Source of the DNA: Agrilactobacillus fermenti
Lineage (GTDB): Bacteria; Bacillota; Bacilli; Lactobacillales; Lactobacillaceae
Assembly: GCF_021030645.1 (NCBI RefSeq)
Contig: NZ_JACGCJ010000007.1
Location: 1 to 64,000, forward strand
DNA length: 64,000 nucleotides
Reading direction: 5' to 3'
Under the pieces are notes generated by a model that saw only the letters and a list, made by a program, of their open reading frames with translations, was not told where the DNA came from and made no database searches. Both the position numbers and the translations under genes were made by a program. The first letter of the stretch is position 1; every line of letters begins with the position of its first letter. This document shows positions 18,015 through 26,089 of the stretch, one piece after another.

Positions 18015-19974
18015 AAAGAATGGTTTAAATAAGCCAACTTTTATTAGACAGGGTGACAGTGGGTCAATTATATATGCCCAATTATTGAAAGATGATAATA
18101 CACCGTATAACCTCAGTGGTTTAACGGTGTATTTTAATATTGAAAAAGCTGACGGAAAAATTCGAATTGACGCAGCGGCAAATGTAAATGATGCTGCCAA
18201 TGGTCAAATTTCGTACACTATTAACCAACAGGATACGGCTGCAGCTGGGAAAGCGCACAGAGCCTACTTTACAGTTAAAGATAAGGGTCAACTGATTGAA
18301 TCAACAGGAGATATGGATTTTGTAGTACAATCTGCCGCTGATGTTAATGCCGAAAGCAACGATTACATTCCAAAATGGCAACAAGCATTAAATGAAGCTC
18401 AGCAGAAATTGAATGATAAAATTTTAGATCTAACTGAACAGTTTAATACTCTAAAAAATGATTTAACAACTAAACTCACAACTCTCACAAAATTAGTAGA
18501 TGATGCGACTACTAAAGCTACGGCTGATATTAAGACAATTAACGACCGTATTACCCAGTTGAATGCCGATATTAAGGCTGATATCGAAAAACTCGAAAAA
18601 ATGGTTTCTGATGCGGATACAGCTGCACAAGCAAAAATCCAAGAGTTGAAAGATGATTTCAAGAAAGCACAAGATGCTCTGGATGATGCCATTAACAAGT
18701 GGGACTTGGCTGCTCGAGCACGCATGAAGATTACAGCTGATAGTTGGTACGAGGATTTAAAGGCTGAGGCACAGAAACAAGCGGATGCCCTTGCTCAAGC
18801 TAAGACTGACTGTGAAGCCGAATTAGCTAAGGCTAAAGCTGACTTTGAAACTCAAGTTGGGACCGTTTCAGCGGATATGCAGAAACAATTAGATGCTAAA
18901 GTTGCAATCTTAACGACGGCGCTAGCTGATGTTGATACCAAAAAAGCCCAGGTGGATTCAATTTTGGATGACATCAAAGCTGAAAATGATAAATTCAAAA
19001 CTGACCGTGAGGCCGACTTTAAGAAACTTCAAGATCAGTTTGATACTTTGAAGGACTTAGCCAGTTCGTTTAACTTAAAAGATGTCCTTGACCGTATGGG
19101 TAAGTTAGAGACCAGTCAGAAAAGTCAGGATACGACGATCAGTGGGCAAGATAAACGAATTACAGTTATTGAATCTACTTATCCTGAAGAACACGTAAAT
19201 TATGATACGCTAGCTGCCACGATAAAAGATGGTGTATTGGTTCAACCAGTATTTCTCGATCAACGCCAATTTAGAAGCCCAAAATATGGTGATCAAAATA
19301 CTTCAAAAAGTTATATTGGCGTACCATATGACCCTTCGACTGAGGTCAGCGAAAATCCAAGCTTTTATCAAAATGTTCGCAATGGATACCTAACTAGGAC
19401 AAATGTCGTTATGTGGTTTGACCTTGCTGGAACAAAGATTAAGGATATTTCGTTTGTAAATGGAACCTATGGTGAAATAGAACCTGGTAATAACGCTGAA
19501 TGGTATTTTGGATATACAAGTACCTTTGGAAGACTTAATAATATTATTCAACAAGAAGCTTTATATGGATTAAGTAGGCCAGCACCTCCAGGATTTAGTT
19601 ACTCAACGATTAATGGACAAGTAATTGCGACCTTAACAGATCAGAAGTTTATTGATGGTATTAACAAAGCGGGGTTCTTCAATATATCGTTAGCTACAAC
19701 AACTGCATTTAAAGGAAAGATTCCCTTTCCAAAGTTTAAAGTAACGCAGGTTGTTGGTAAGTTATCTGATATGTTCGTTTTGAAATCCGACTTTGAAACT
19801 TATAAAGCTCAGGTAGCAACAGATCAAAAGGCCCAGAACGATAAGATCACAACTTTGACAACGGATATTGCCACACTCAAACAGCGGACCACGGCTCTAC
19901 AAGGTTTCTATGATGACGTCATGAAGGACAATCCTTTGATATCAGGATCAGGTGGCGCGAATGCAAAAAATTAA
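17974..19974 (+). CDS. Baseplate upper protein (BppU N-terminal domain) with coiled-coil stalk
   Basis: A 666-residue protein. The first 130 residues form a BppU/DUF2479-type beta domain that attaches to the baseplate (FIRQGDSGSIIYAQLLKDD, later LSGLTVYFNIEKADGK). Residues of about 130-390 are a long Ala/Lys/Asp/Gln coiled-coil stalk, and the C-terminal 270 residues form a separate domain with aromatic-rich segments (WYFGYTSTFGRLNN), probably for receptor contact, followed by a short coiled coil. ATG 17974 is preferred over 17965 because AGGAGG at 17957 then has usable spacing. Confidence 0.85.
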   Translation: MATNYKQILNLNRKKNGLNKPTFIRQGDSGSIIYAQLLKDDNTPYNLSGLTVYFNIEKADGKIRIDAAANVNDAANGQISYTINQQDTAAAGKAHRAYFTVKDKGQLIESTGDMDFVVQSAADVNAESNDYIPKWQQALNEAQQKLNDKILDLTEQFNTLKNDLTTKLTTLTKLVDDATTKATADIKTINDRITQLNADIKADIEKLEKMVSDADTAAQAKIQELKDDFKKAQDALDDAINKWDLAARARMKITADSWYEDLKAEAQKQADALAQAKTDCEAELAKAKADFETQVGTVSADMQKQLDAKVAILTTALADVDTKKAQVDSILDDIKAENDKFKTDREADFKKLQDQFDTLKDLASSFNLKDVLDRMGKLETSQKSQDTTISGQDKRITVIESTYPEEHVNYDTLAATIKDGVLVQPVFLDQRQFRSPKYGDQNTSKSYIGVPYDPSTEVSENPSFYQNVRNGYLTRTNVVMWFDLAGTKIKDISFVNGTYGEIEPGNNAEWYFGYTSTFGRLNNIIQQEALYGLSRPAPPGFSYSTINGQVIATLTDQKFIDGINKAGFFNISLATTTAFKGKIPFPKFKVTQVVGKLSDMFVLKSDFETYKAQVATDQKAQNDKITTLTTDIATLKQRTTALQGFYDDVMKDNPLISGSGGANAKN

Positions 19975-20368
19975 ATTGGTCACGGACTCAATTCGATATA
20001 GTTGGGTCCGTTTTTTAATATCATCATTATCCATTGCCCTTGGCGCTTATATCATTACCCACCAAAACTATCTGGATGACCGCATCACGCATGCGAGTCT
20101 AGTAGGCTGGTTAGATGATCGTAATATCGGTATCAGCATCGTGTTTGCGGGGATGTTGATGATGATATCCGTTGTTTCAAAAGTCCGACTTTATCGACTA
20201 TTAACACTGCTACTTAATGCGTTTGTCTCTGGGGCCATCTGGTTTGTATTTTACGTACGGGATTGCGATGGGGCGCATAACATGACTTGGATCTATGCCT
20301 GTTTTGTCGTGATGGCGATCTTTGGAGTAGCTTTAACGGGAACGGAGGAGAGGGCTGGTAAGTCTTGA
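19961..20368 (+). CDS. Phage membrane protein with four predicted transmembrane helices
   Basis: A 135-residue hydrophobic protein with helices around residues 18-35, 58-76, 80-103 and 110-127. It precedes a second small membrane protein and the holin, so a role in lysis or its timing is plausible, but no family is recognised. It overlaps the BppU gene by 14 bases and the next gene by 4 (TTGA). Confidence 0.65.
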   Translation: MQKIKLVTDSIRYSWVRFLISSLSIALGAYIITHQNYLDDRITHASLVGWLDDRNIGISIVFAGMLMMISVVSKVRLYRLLTLLLNAFVSGAIWFVFYVRDCDGAHNMTWIYACFVVMAIFGVALTGTEERAGKS

Positions 20369-20601
20369 GGAATTTGAAGGACTGGATCATTGGGTTACTC
20401 AGCTCTGGTGGTATTGTCGCATTGATCACAGGAATATTAAGCCTGGTTGGTGATAAATTGAAAGATGATAAAACGACCCGAATCAAAGAGCTAGAGTTAG
20501 AGAACGCAGATTTAAAAGAGGATATTCAACGCCGTGATGAGGCAATCGATATGCTCCACGAGCAGTTGGAATTCTATAAGGAAATGTGTACGAAGGAGTA
20601 A
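20365..20601 (+). CDS. Small membrane-anchored coiled-coil protein of the lysis region
   Basis: A 78-residue protein: one N-terminal membrane segment (IIGLLSSGGIVALITGIL) and a charged C-terminal coiled coil (KELELENADLKEDIQ). It starts with TTG overlapping the previous stop. The layout recalls small phage lysis accessory proteins; XhlA has the opposite order (coiled coil then membrane helix), so that name is not used. Confidence 0.62.
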   Translation: MRNLKDWIIGLLSSGGIVALITGILSLVGDKLKDDKTTRIKELELENADLKEDIQRRDEAIDMLHEQLEFYKEMCTKE

Positions 20602-20607
20602 TTAAAT

Positions 20608-21084
20608 ATGAGTGAACTACATTGGGCAGAGATTTTTAATAATATCGTCATTCCAGTCATCGCGTTGGCGGTGACTGTTTTTGTGATTCCTTGGCTACGC
20701 GCCAAGGCCCAATCGGAAAAAGATGTAAACAAAAAGCAGACCTATGAAGCACTGGCACAGAAGTTACAGACAGTTGCTGATCTAGCTAACGTGAATGTAG
20801 TACAAGCAGAAGCTAGTGCAGATCCTGGTGCTGCCGGCGTGGACAAAAAACAGCAAGCCGTCAAACAGACCATGGAAGATGCTGCTAAACTAGGTATTTC
20901 TACTCAAGGGATGAATATCCCAGCTATCATCGAAACCGCCTTTTCTGCTAAGAAACAGCAGCTACATCAAAATTACCCAACTAATACTACTAGTCCAGAA
21001 CCATCAGCAGTGGCTGAATCAGAACAAGACAAGACATCAACCACGGAATCTGAATACGCTGATGTGCCTAAACCACTAAATTAG
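20608..21084 (+). CDS. Holin (LL-H family)
   Basis: A 158-residue protein with one clear N-terminal membrane segment (FNNIVIPVIALAVTVFVIPW) followed by an amphipathic Ala/Lys/Gln-rich region and an acidic Ser/Thr-rich tail. This matches the LL-H-type holins of lactobacillus phages, which permeabilise the membrane at the end of infection and release the endolysin. It lies 13 bases upstream of the endolysin ribosome-site region. Confidence 0.8.
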   Translation: MSELHWAEIFNNIVIPVIALAVTVFVIPWLRAKAQSEKDVNKKQTYEALAQKLQTVADLANVNVVQAEASADPGAAGVDKKQQAVKQTMEDAAKLGISTQGMNIPAIIETAFSAKKQQLHQNYPTNTTSPEPSAVAESEQDKTSTTESEYADVPKPLN

Positions 21085-21100
21085 ATAGGAGGAAACAGTG

Positions 21101-22117
21101 ATGGCAGAATCATTTGCAGATGTTTCTTCTCACAATCGAGCTGATATCTCATATATTGCCGATTTAGGTGCTAAGGGTGTTGTGGTTAAAGCAACAGAGG
21201 GGACGACTTATCAAAACGAAAAAGCCCTAACACAAACGCAAACAGGTTTGAAAGCAGGACTTCAAGTACATTTATATCACTATGCGCAATTTCAGAATTA
21301 TCAGCAGGCTATCAATGAAGCCAACTACTTTCATAATTTTGCCAAAGAACTTGGTTTTGCTGGTAATTGTGTCATGGTGGCAGATGTGGAAGCCCCAGAG
21401 ATTCAATATACAGATACTTGGCACAATACCGACACGTTTTTGAAACGACTGATCGAACTTGGTTGGCCGAAAGTTGCCCTATACTCCATGGCTTCATGGT
21501 TCTGGGCTAGTAAATTACCAACGAACTATCCATTGTGGGTTGCCAATTATGGTGTGAGTCAGCCAGGGGTTGATAACGCAGCGGCTTGGCAACACACATC
21601 TAACTTCAATGGTTTGAACTTAGATATGAGCTATGACTTTACCGGTTTATTTACCACAGAACAATTTGGCGCTACTAGCGGCAACGCAGCAAGTCAAGTA
21701 GGTCAACCAGTCAATCCTGATGATGTTATTACGATCACTGCTGGTGATGCCGTGGGGTTTCATGCTGATGGCAATATTATTGACGGCAGTTTTAATATGT
21801 TGCAGAAGGGCAAGCAGTTCAAAGCTAATGGCATTAAATTAATCGCCGGCGAACCCCAGTATTTGATCGGTGCTGATTTTTATGTGCCACAAAGCTATAC
21901 TGATCAAGCGGGCATCATCACCGTTCGCGGACCAAAAGACGCTGGACTTCGCTCAGTTGATGAGAATGGCAACGGCTGGCGCCTATCAGAGTATTATTTC
22001 AAAGGTCAGTCACAATGGAAAGTATTAGACACTAAGCTGATCAATGATCATTTGTTCTACCAAATCTCAGACCTAGACTATATGGACAGTGATTCTACTC
22101 ACGGGTCTGGGAAGTAA
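21101..22117 (+). CDS. Endolysin, GH25 lysozyme-type muramidase
   Basis: A 338-residue cell-wall hydrolase. The N-terminal 190 residues are a GH25 barrel: Asp7 in FADVSSHN and the catalytic DVE motif at 95-97 (VMVADVEAPEI), with TEGTTYQNE and ALYSMASWFW also typical. There is no signal peptide, so export depends on the holin. After a Ser/Gln linker comes a C-terminal module of about 110 residues likely to bind the wall. AGGAGG lies 8 bases upstream of ATG 21101; a GTG at 21098 is an alternative. Confidence 0.92.
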   Translation: MAESFADVSSHNRADISYIADLGAKGVVVKATEGTTYQNEKALTQTQTGLKAGLQVHLYHYAQFQNYQQAINEANYFHNFAKELGFAGNCVMVADVEAPEIQYTDTWHNTDTFLKRLIELGWPKVALYSMASWFWASKLPTNYPLWVANYGVSQPGVDNAAAWQHTSNFNGLNLDMSYDFTGLFTTEQFGATSGNAASQVGQPVNPDDVITITAGDAVGFHADGNIIDGSFNMLQKGKQFKANGIKLIAGEPQYLIGADFYVPQSYTDQAGIITVRGPKDAGLRSVDENGNGWRLSEYYFKGQSQWKVLDTKLINDHLFYQISDLDYMDSDSTHGSGK

Positions 22118-22155
22118 TATGACGTACTAAATTCGATTAATTAACTAACTAAAAT

Positions 22156-22188
22156 AAGCCTCTTACCTAAATCAGGTAGGGGCTTTTT
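22156..22188 (+). terminator. Terminator after the phage lysis genes
   Basis: A 12-bp stem with one bulge (22156-22168 with 22074-type partner at 22174-22185) and a T run. Its stem start (AAGCCTCTT) and end (AGGGGCTT) are nearly identical to those of the terminator behind the next gene. Confidence 0.85.
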
Positions 22189-22300
22189 ATAATGCCATCA
22201 TAATTTGCTTGTAACAAATTTAACAAACAGTGGTATCCTTGACTTGTGCGTTGAAAGCGATTGAAGCTTTTAACAAAAATACATATTTGGAGGGATAAGG

Positions 22301-24433
22301 ATGAAACATATTTCAACAAAAGATTTGGGTAATAAGCGAGTTTTAGTTGGCACTGCAGTCGTCGCGTTAAGTTGTACGGCATTATTGACGGGATTCAATG
22401 GTATGAATCTGACTGGAGCACCGCAGCAAACAATGGCCGCAACTAATACGATTGCAAGTGGTACTTTTGGCACAGCTAATTGGGATATTGATTCCGCTGG
22501 CACTTTGACAATACACGCTGGGACATTAGGTGCTGGCAAAGGCAACTGGGATCAGTATAAGAATAAAATCAATGCTGTCAAAGTCGACAAAGGCGTTATA
22601 GCCAATCAGGATTCAAGTCACTTATTTGATGGATTATTCAATGGATTACGTGATGGTGAATTTAGTCTGGATGTCAGCAATCTTGATACATCACATGTTA
22701 CTGATATGAATTCCATGTTCAAGGACTGTGCCCGTATTCGTAGTTTAGACGTTTCGAACTTTGATACCTCGCATGTTACAGACATGAGTCATATATTTGA
22801 CGGTTGTGATTGGGTAAGACACCTAGACGTTTCAAAGTTCAATACTGCTAACGTTACCAATATGAGTTCTATGTTTGCCGAATGTACAGTTCTAGATACA
22901 CCCAATGTCTCTAACTTTAATACTTCCAAAGTGACAGATATGAGCAATATGTTCTATTACTGTAGTGGTTACGGTTTTACCAATATTGATTTATCTAACT
23001 TTGATACTTCTAAAGTAACTGACATGTCTGGCATGTTTAATTACTGTGCGAAGTTAAATAGTTTAGATCTTAAAAATTTTGATACTTCTAAAGTTGAAAA
23101 TATGAGTGGTATGTTTGAAAGTTGCGGTAAATTAACTAATTTAAACATTAACAATTTTAATACAGATAATGTGATTAACATGTTAAACATGTTTAATGAC
23201 TGTGGGTCTTTAAAACAGTTGAATGTTTCGAGTTTCAACACTTCTAAGGTCAGAAATATGTCAGGTATGTTCAATGGCTGCTCGAGTCTTCAAACATTAG
23301 ATCTCTCAAACTTCAACACTTCAAGCGTATCTGATTATTACACGGGGATGGATTCATTTGATACGGGTATGTCAAGTATGTTTACTGGCTGTTGGTCTCT
23401 AAAGCAACTAGACTTATCAAACTTCGATACCAGTAATGTGACAAATATGGATGGAATGTTCGCATCTTGTGATGACCTGAAATCATTGAATATAAGCAGT
23501 TTTAATACGCAAAAAGTTACAAATATGAACTCTTTATTTGAAGGTGACAAATCACTCAGTAAACTGGATTTATCAAGTTTTAATACTTCAAACGTCTCTA
23601 ACATGGTTCGGATGTTCTACGGTTGTACCGATCTTTCTGCGTTAGATCTTTCAAATATTGATACTTCCAACGTACCTAACGGATATAGTAACCAGATGTT
23701 TATGAATTGTCCAAATCTATGGGAGCTAAAATTAGGCCCTGCAACAAAAACAAATATTGAAATGAGACTTCCTGATGCACCTGGCAACAATACGCCAATC
23801 AAAGACGTAAATGATCCTACTGGAAACTACCAAAGTATTTCAAACAAATGGCAAGTCGTTGATCCAGCTAAGGGCGGTACTGATCATGATCCTAAAGGTG
23901 CTCTTTATTCGGCTAGCGATATCATGCAAAACCACGCTAACGGCTCGGCAACGACTACCACTTACGTTTGGCAGCAGCAACCGGAAGACCAAGGTGTGGC
24001 TGACCTAAAGGATCTATATACTAATGTTAAGTCAGCTATCTGGAATGCCAATGCTTTATTTACATCATCACCAGCTAATTCCTTTAAGTATAAGAATGAC
24101 TTTGGCGGACGTTCGATTTTTGGGGCTTTAGATAATGCCTACAACACCAAGAACCGTACTGACTTGATCAATATGATGCATCAATCAATTGCTAAAGTCC
24201 ATCAATCGATTGGCTCATTACAGGTCAACGAAACCACTGCAAATTCACTAGGGCTCAACGTTGATCAACTAAAGACTGACCTAGCTAAAGATGCAGTGCC
24301 ATATGATTATAGTAATCAAGATGATATTACTGGCATTAACAACCAATTGACTGCTTATAATCAAGTACGTAGTAAATATGCCAAACTAATCAGTCAAGGT
24401 GTCTTTGAGAAATCAGCTTACTGGTCAAATTAA
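22301..24433 (+). CDS. Secreted BspA-type repeat surface protein (DUF285 repeats), probable prophage cargo
   Basis: A 710-residue exported protein. An N-terminal signal sequence (VLVGTAVVALSCTALLTGF, with a likely cleavage after TMAA near residue 46) is followed by a small domain and then 13 tandem repeats of about 25 residues, each like LDLSNFDTSKVTDMSGMF plus a cysteine and a short link. These are DUF285/BspA-type leucine-rich repeats, common in surface proteins that bind host or other cells. The last 140 residues form a separate helical domain; there is no LPxTG, GW or transmembrane anchor. It lies after the endolysin, between two matching terminators and before the tRNA attachment site, as expected for a lysogenic-conversion gene. 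Confidence 0.88.
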   Translation: MKHISTKDLGNKRVLVGTAVVALSCTALLTGFNGMNLTGAPQQTMAATNTIASGTFGTANWDIDSAGTLTIHAGTLGAGKGNWDQYKNKINAVKVDKGVIANQDSSHLFDGLFNGLRDGEFSLDVSNLDTSHVTDMNSMFKDCARIRSLDVSNFDTSHVTDMSHIFDGCDWVRHLDVSKFNTANVTNMSSMFAECTVLDTPNVSNFNTSKVTDMSNMFYYCSGYGFTNIDLSNFDTSKVTDMSGMFNYCAKLNSLDLKNFDTSKVENMSGMFESCGKLTNLNINNFNTDNVINMLNMFNDCGSLKQLNVSSFNTSKVRNMSGMFNGCSSLQTLDLSNFNTSSVSDYYTGMDSFDTGMSSMFTGCWSLKQLDLSNFDTSNVTNMDGMFASCDDLKSLNISSFNTQKVTNMNSLFEGDKSLSKLDLSSFNTSNVSNMVRMFYGCTDLSALDLSNIDTSNVPNGYSNQMFMNCPNLWELKLGPATKTNIEMRLPDAPGNNTPIKDVNDPTGNYQSISNKWQVVDPAKGGTDHDPKGALYSASDIMQNHANGSATTTTYVWQQQPEDQGVADLKDLYTNVKSAIWNANALFTSSPANSFKYKNDFGGRSIFGALDNAYNTKNRTDLINMMHQSIAKVHQSIGSLQVNETTANSLGLNVDQLKTDLAKDAVPYDYSNQDDITGINNQLTAYNQVRSKYAKLISQGVFEKSAYWSN

Positions 24434-24442
24434 ATATTAAAA

Positions 24443-24480
24443 AAGCCTCTTGTCCAAAATTGGATAGGGGCTTATTTTTT
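24443..24480 (+). terminator. Terminator of the BspA-type gene
   Basis: A long imperfect stem (24443-24457 with 24460-24473) followed by a T-rich run. The outer stem sequence is shared with the terminator that follows the endolysin. Confidence 0.82.
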
Positions 24481-24524
24481 ACATTTGTTTTTCTCTTACT
24501 ATTTATTTACCTGTGCAAAATTCA

Positions 24525-24568
24525 AAAATGGTAATCAATTGTACAAAATCTAATTTGATTACCATTTT
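24525..24568. repeat. Perfect 14-bp inverted repeat between prophage end and tRNA-Ser
   Basis: The arms at 24525-24538 and 24555-24568 (AATGGTAATCAA-type) are exact reverse complements separated by 16 AT-rich bases. No T run follows on either side, so it is not a typical terminator. It lies in the attachment-site region and may be a protein-binding site. Confidence 0.55.
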
Positions 24569-24610
24569 GATTACGTTCAGATGCTATAACATGATATTTC
24601 ATGTTCTTTT

Positions 24611-24655
24611 AAAAAATAAAAATCCCTCATTTAACGGTATTTTGACCGCTCATGA
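24611..24655 (-). terminator. Terminator for the tRNA-Ser transcript
   Basis: An 8-bp stem (TCCCTCAT with ATGAGGGA) around a 20-base loop that can itself fold. On the minus strand it is followed by a T-rich tract, placing it about 20 bases after the tRNA 3' end. Confidence 0.7.
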
Positions 24656-24676
24656 GGGACTGGAAAATATGGGAAA

Positions 24677-24764
24677 GGAGAGTACAGGATTTGAACCTGC
24701 GCGCCGGATATTAACCGGTTCGCCGGATTTCGAGTCCGGTGCATTACCACTCTGCCAACTCTCC
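24677..24764 (-). tRNA. tRNA-Ser (anticodon CGA)
   Basis: On the minus strand the sequence folds into a type II tRNA: 7-bp acceptor stem (GGAGAGT with ACTCTCC), D arm, anticodon stem CCGGA/TCCGG with loop CTCGAAA (anticodon CGA), a long variable arm typical of serine tRNAs, and a T arm with GGTTCAAATCC. CCA is not encoded. The base after the acceptor stem is T where serine tRNAs normally have G. A TATACT -10 box (24777-24782) lies just upstream of the 5' end. The 3' end points at the prophage, the usual orientation for a tRNA used as attachment site. Confidence 0.93.
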
Positions 24765-24831
24765 ACAACAAGAAATAGTATACCAAAAAACAGAGTGGCC
24801 GGAAAGTAGGATTTTAAATTTTTTCATAAAA

Positions 24832-24864
24832 AAATAAGCCGGCATTAATCAGCCAGCCTATCAA
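24832..24864 (-). terminator. Terminator of the DUF960-ybaK transcript
   Basis: An 8-bp stem with two G-U pairs (AGGCTGGC with GCCGGCTT on the minus strand) followed by seven T residues, just downstream of the DUF960 stop. Confidence 0.72.
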
Positions 24865-24870
24865 GATTAA

Positions 24871-25179
24871 TTAATTCGCTTCTGATGGTAGCAAAATCGT
24901 TTGGCTGGTGCCATCATCGTAGGCGAGAATCTTGTTAGGATAATCTTCATTCCACGGCAGTGGTTGATCGAAAGTCATTTTTAAATCAACATTATCCTCA
25001 TAAAATGTGATGGTCAACTTACCATCTTTAGGTTTTAATTCAAAATGCAACAAATTCTCCAATGGAATCACACCTTGAAGATTTCGATCAATAATATGCC
25101 AAAACGAATCAATAACTTCTCCTGGCAGGCTTGAAATGACACCAACAGTTGCAAAACGACCAAATCTAGATTGAAACAT
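24871..25179 (-). CDS. DUF960 family protein
   Basis: A 102-residue cytosolic protein that matches the DUF960 family: RFATVGVISSLPGEVIDSFW near the start and PLENLLHFELK in the middle, with mixed alpha/beta pattern. The family is widespread in lactobacilli and staphylococci and has no established function. It is 15 bases downstream of ybaK and probably shares its transcript. Confidence 0.72.
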   Translation of the reverse strand: MFQSRFGRFATVGVISSLPGEVIDSFWHIIDRNLQGVIPLENLLHFELKPKDGKLTITFYEDNVDLKMTFDQPLPWNEDYPNKILAYDDGTSQTILLPSEAN

Positions 25180-25194
25180 ATTTACACTTCCTTA

Positions 25195-25692
25195 CTAATC
25201 TGTGATATCAGCGTAAGATGCATTTAAAAATGAAACAAGCGCATCCGGCGCAACTTTGACGGAGCGTCCAATTTTTCCTGCAGATACGATAATTTGTGGT
25301 TGTGACTGCGCAATTGTGGAAAAATAGATTGGATAATTATGTGTTTCATGAATGCCTACTGGTGTATTTGCACCATGCTCATATCCCGTGGTTTTAACTA
25401 AGTCTTTTAAGGGTACCATACCAACTTTTTTATTGCCCGAAACTTTACTCATTTTTTTATAGTCAATATGTTTGTCTAAGGGCACGACCCCGACGACAGG
25501 ACCAGTCTTATTACCAGTTAATACTAGTGTTTTATAGATGGTATGTTCATCGATCCCCATATGATCCACGTTTAGTTGTTGCACATCGCCTTCTTGATGC
25601 GTTGCAAATACCAAAGATTCATAAGAAATATTAGCTTTATCAAGAATTTTTTCAACTAACGTTTTGTGTAAATGTTCTTTTTTCTTACTCAT
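25195..25692 (-). CDS. ybaK: YbaK/EbsC-type Cys-tRNA(Pro)/aminoacyl-tRNA deacylase
   Basis: A 165-residue protein of the YbaK family, which hydrolyses mischarged Cys-tRNA(Pro). Typical features: IYKTLVLTGNKTGPVVGVVP with the conserved Lys, a central DKHIDYKKMSKVSGNKKV and GYEHGANTPVG loop, and ISAGKIG-like VSAGKIGRSVKVAPDAL at the end. Start ATG at 25692 has GGAGG upstream; an upstream in-frame start lacks one. First gene of a two-gene minus-strand unit. Confidence 0.87.
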   Translation of the reverse strand: MSKKKEHLHKTLVEKILDKANISYESLVFATHQEGDVQQLNVDHMGIDEHTIYKTLVLTGNKTGPVVGVVPLDKHIDYKKMSKVSGNKKVGMVPLKDLVKTTGYEHGANTPVGIHETHNYPIYFSTIAQSQPQIIVSAGKIGRSVKVAPDALVSFLNASYADITD

Positions 25693-25777
25693 TATCTGCC
25701 TCCACACTTATATCATATCAAATTTTAGTTTTATTCAAAATCATTGTATAATAATGTTTACGAAGGATGTGAGTAGA

Positions 25778-25951
25778 TTGATTTTTGCCAAAAAAAATAA
25801 ATCATCGCATGAAGTATATAATCCCATAAAAGATCACGATTTTACGAATTTGATGAATACTGTTCGCAATGATAGTAGTCATTTGAAAAGTGTACAGAAT
25901 GCTTTTTCAAAATTAAAGAAATCGTATCACAAAATAAATAAGGGCAAATAA
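25778..25951 (+). CDS. Small basic protein of unknown function
   Basis: A 57-residue Lys/Ser/His-rich protein starting at TTG 25778 with AAGGA about 10 bases upstream. A TATAAT box at 25747-25752 lies immediately before it, so the in-frame ATG at 25754 would be at or before the transcription start and is unlikely. The product has an Asn/Asp/His-rich centre and a helical end (NAFSKLKKSYHKINKGK). No family is recognised. It runs toward the minus-strand micro-unit and shares its terminator. Confidence 0.55.
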   Translation: MIFAKKNKSSHEVYNPIKDHDFTNLMNTVRNDSSHLKSVQNAFSKLKKSYHKINKGK

Positions 25952-25953
25952 AA

Positions 25954-25983
25954 AGCTACCTAATAAATTTAGGTAGCTCTTTT
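25954..25983. terminator. Bidirectional terminator
   Basis: A perfect 10-bp stem (25954-25963 with 25969-25978) and 5-base loop. T-rich tracts follow on both strands, ending the small + strand gene and the minus-strand micro-unit. Confidence 0.88.
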
Positions 25984-25988
25984 GTTAC

Positions 25989-26039
25989 GGCATCAGTCAC
26001 CGATAAGTTGATTATTCAGCTTTATCGGGAGCTGATGCC
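25989..26039 (-). other. Two-tier inverted repeat inside a short minus-strand transcript
   Basis: Outer stem of 8 bp (GGCATCAG with CTGATGCC), a 3-by-3 internal loop, an inner stem of 7 bp (CCGATAA with TTATCGG) and a 15-base loop. The tiny ORF upstream reads into the 5' arm of this structure on the minus strand. Confidence 0.7.
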
Positions 26040-26062
26040 TTTAACAATATTCCGCTTGTCAA
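26012..26062 (-). CDS. Candidate 16-codon microprotein or leader peptide
   Basis: On the minus strand an almost perfect ribosome site (AAGGAGGTGATG) is followed, after 9 bases, by TTG 26062 opening a 16-codon ORF (MTSGILLKASAPDKAE) that ends in the loop of the inverted repeat. An overlapping ATG at 26069 opens a 15-codon alternative (MSFDKRNIVKGISSR). Either is too short to assign by homology. The strong promoter and terminator around it make real expression plausible; a structured small RNA with incidental translation is an equal possibility. Confidence 0.45.
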   Translation of the reverse strand: MTSGILLKASAPDKAE

Positions 26063-26089
26063 AAGACATCACCTCCTTATCTGACACGT

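Noticed and set aside
20365-20601. Naming the small lysis-region protein XhlA
   Set aside because: XhlA has coiled coil then membrane helix; here the order is reversed.
22650-23720. Regular DNA repeats that could suggest a CRISPR or VNTR array
   Set aside because: The periodicity is that of 25-residue DUF285 protein repeats in one reading frame; the DNA copies are diverged and there are no unique spacers.
24513-24809. 98-codon + strand frame across the inverted repeat and tRNA-Ser
   Set aside because: It runs antisense through the tRNA and its terminator and has no ribosome site or protein-like pattern.
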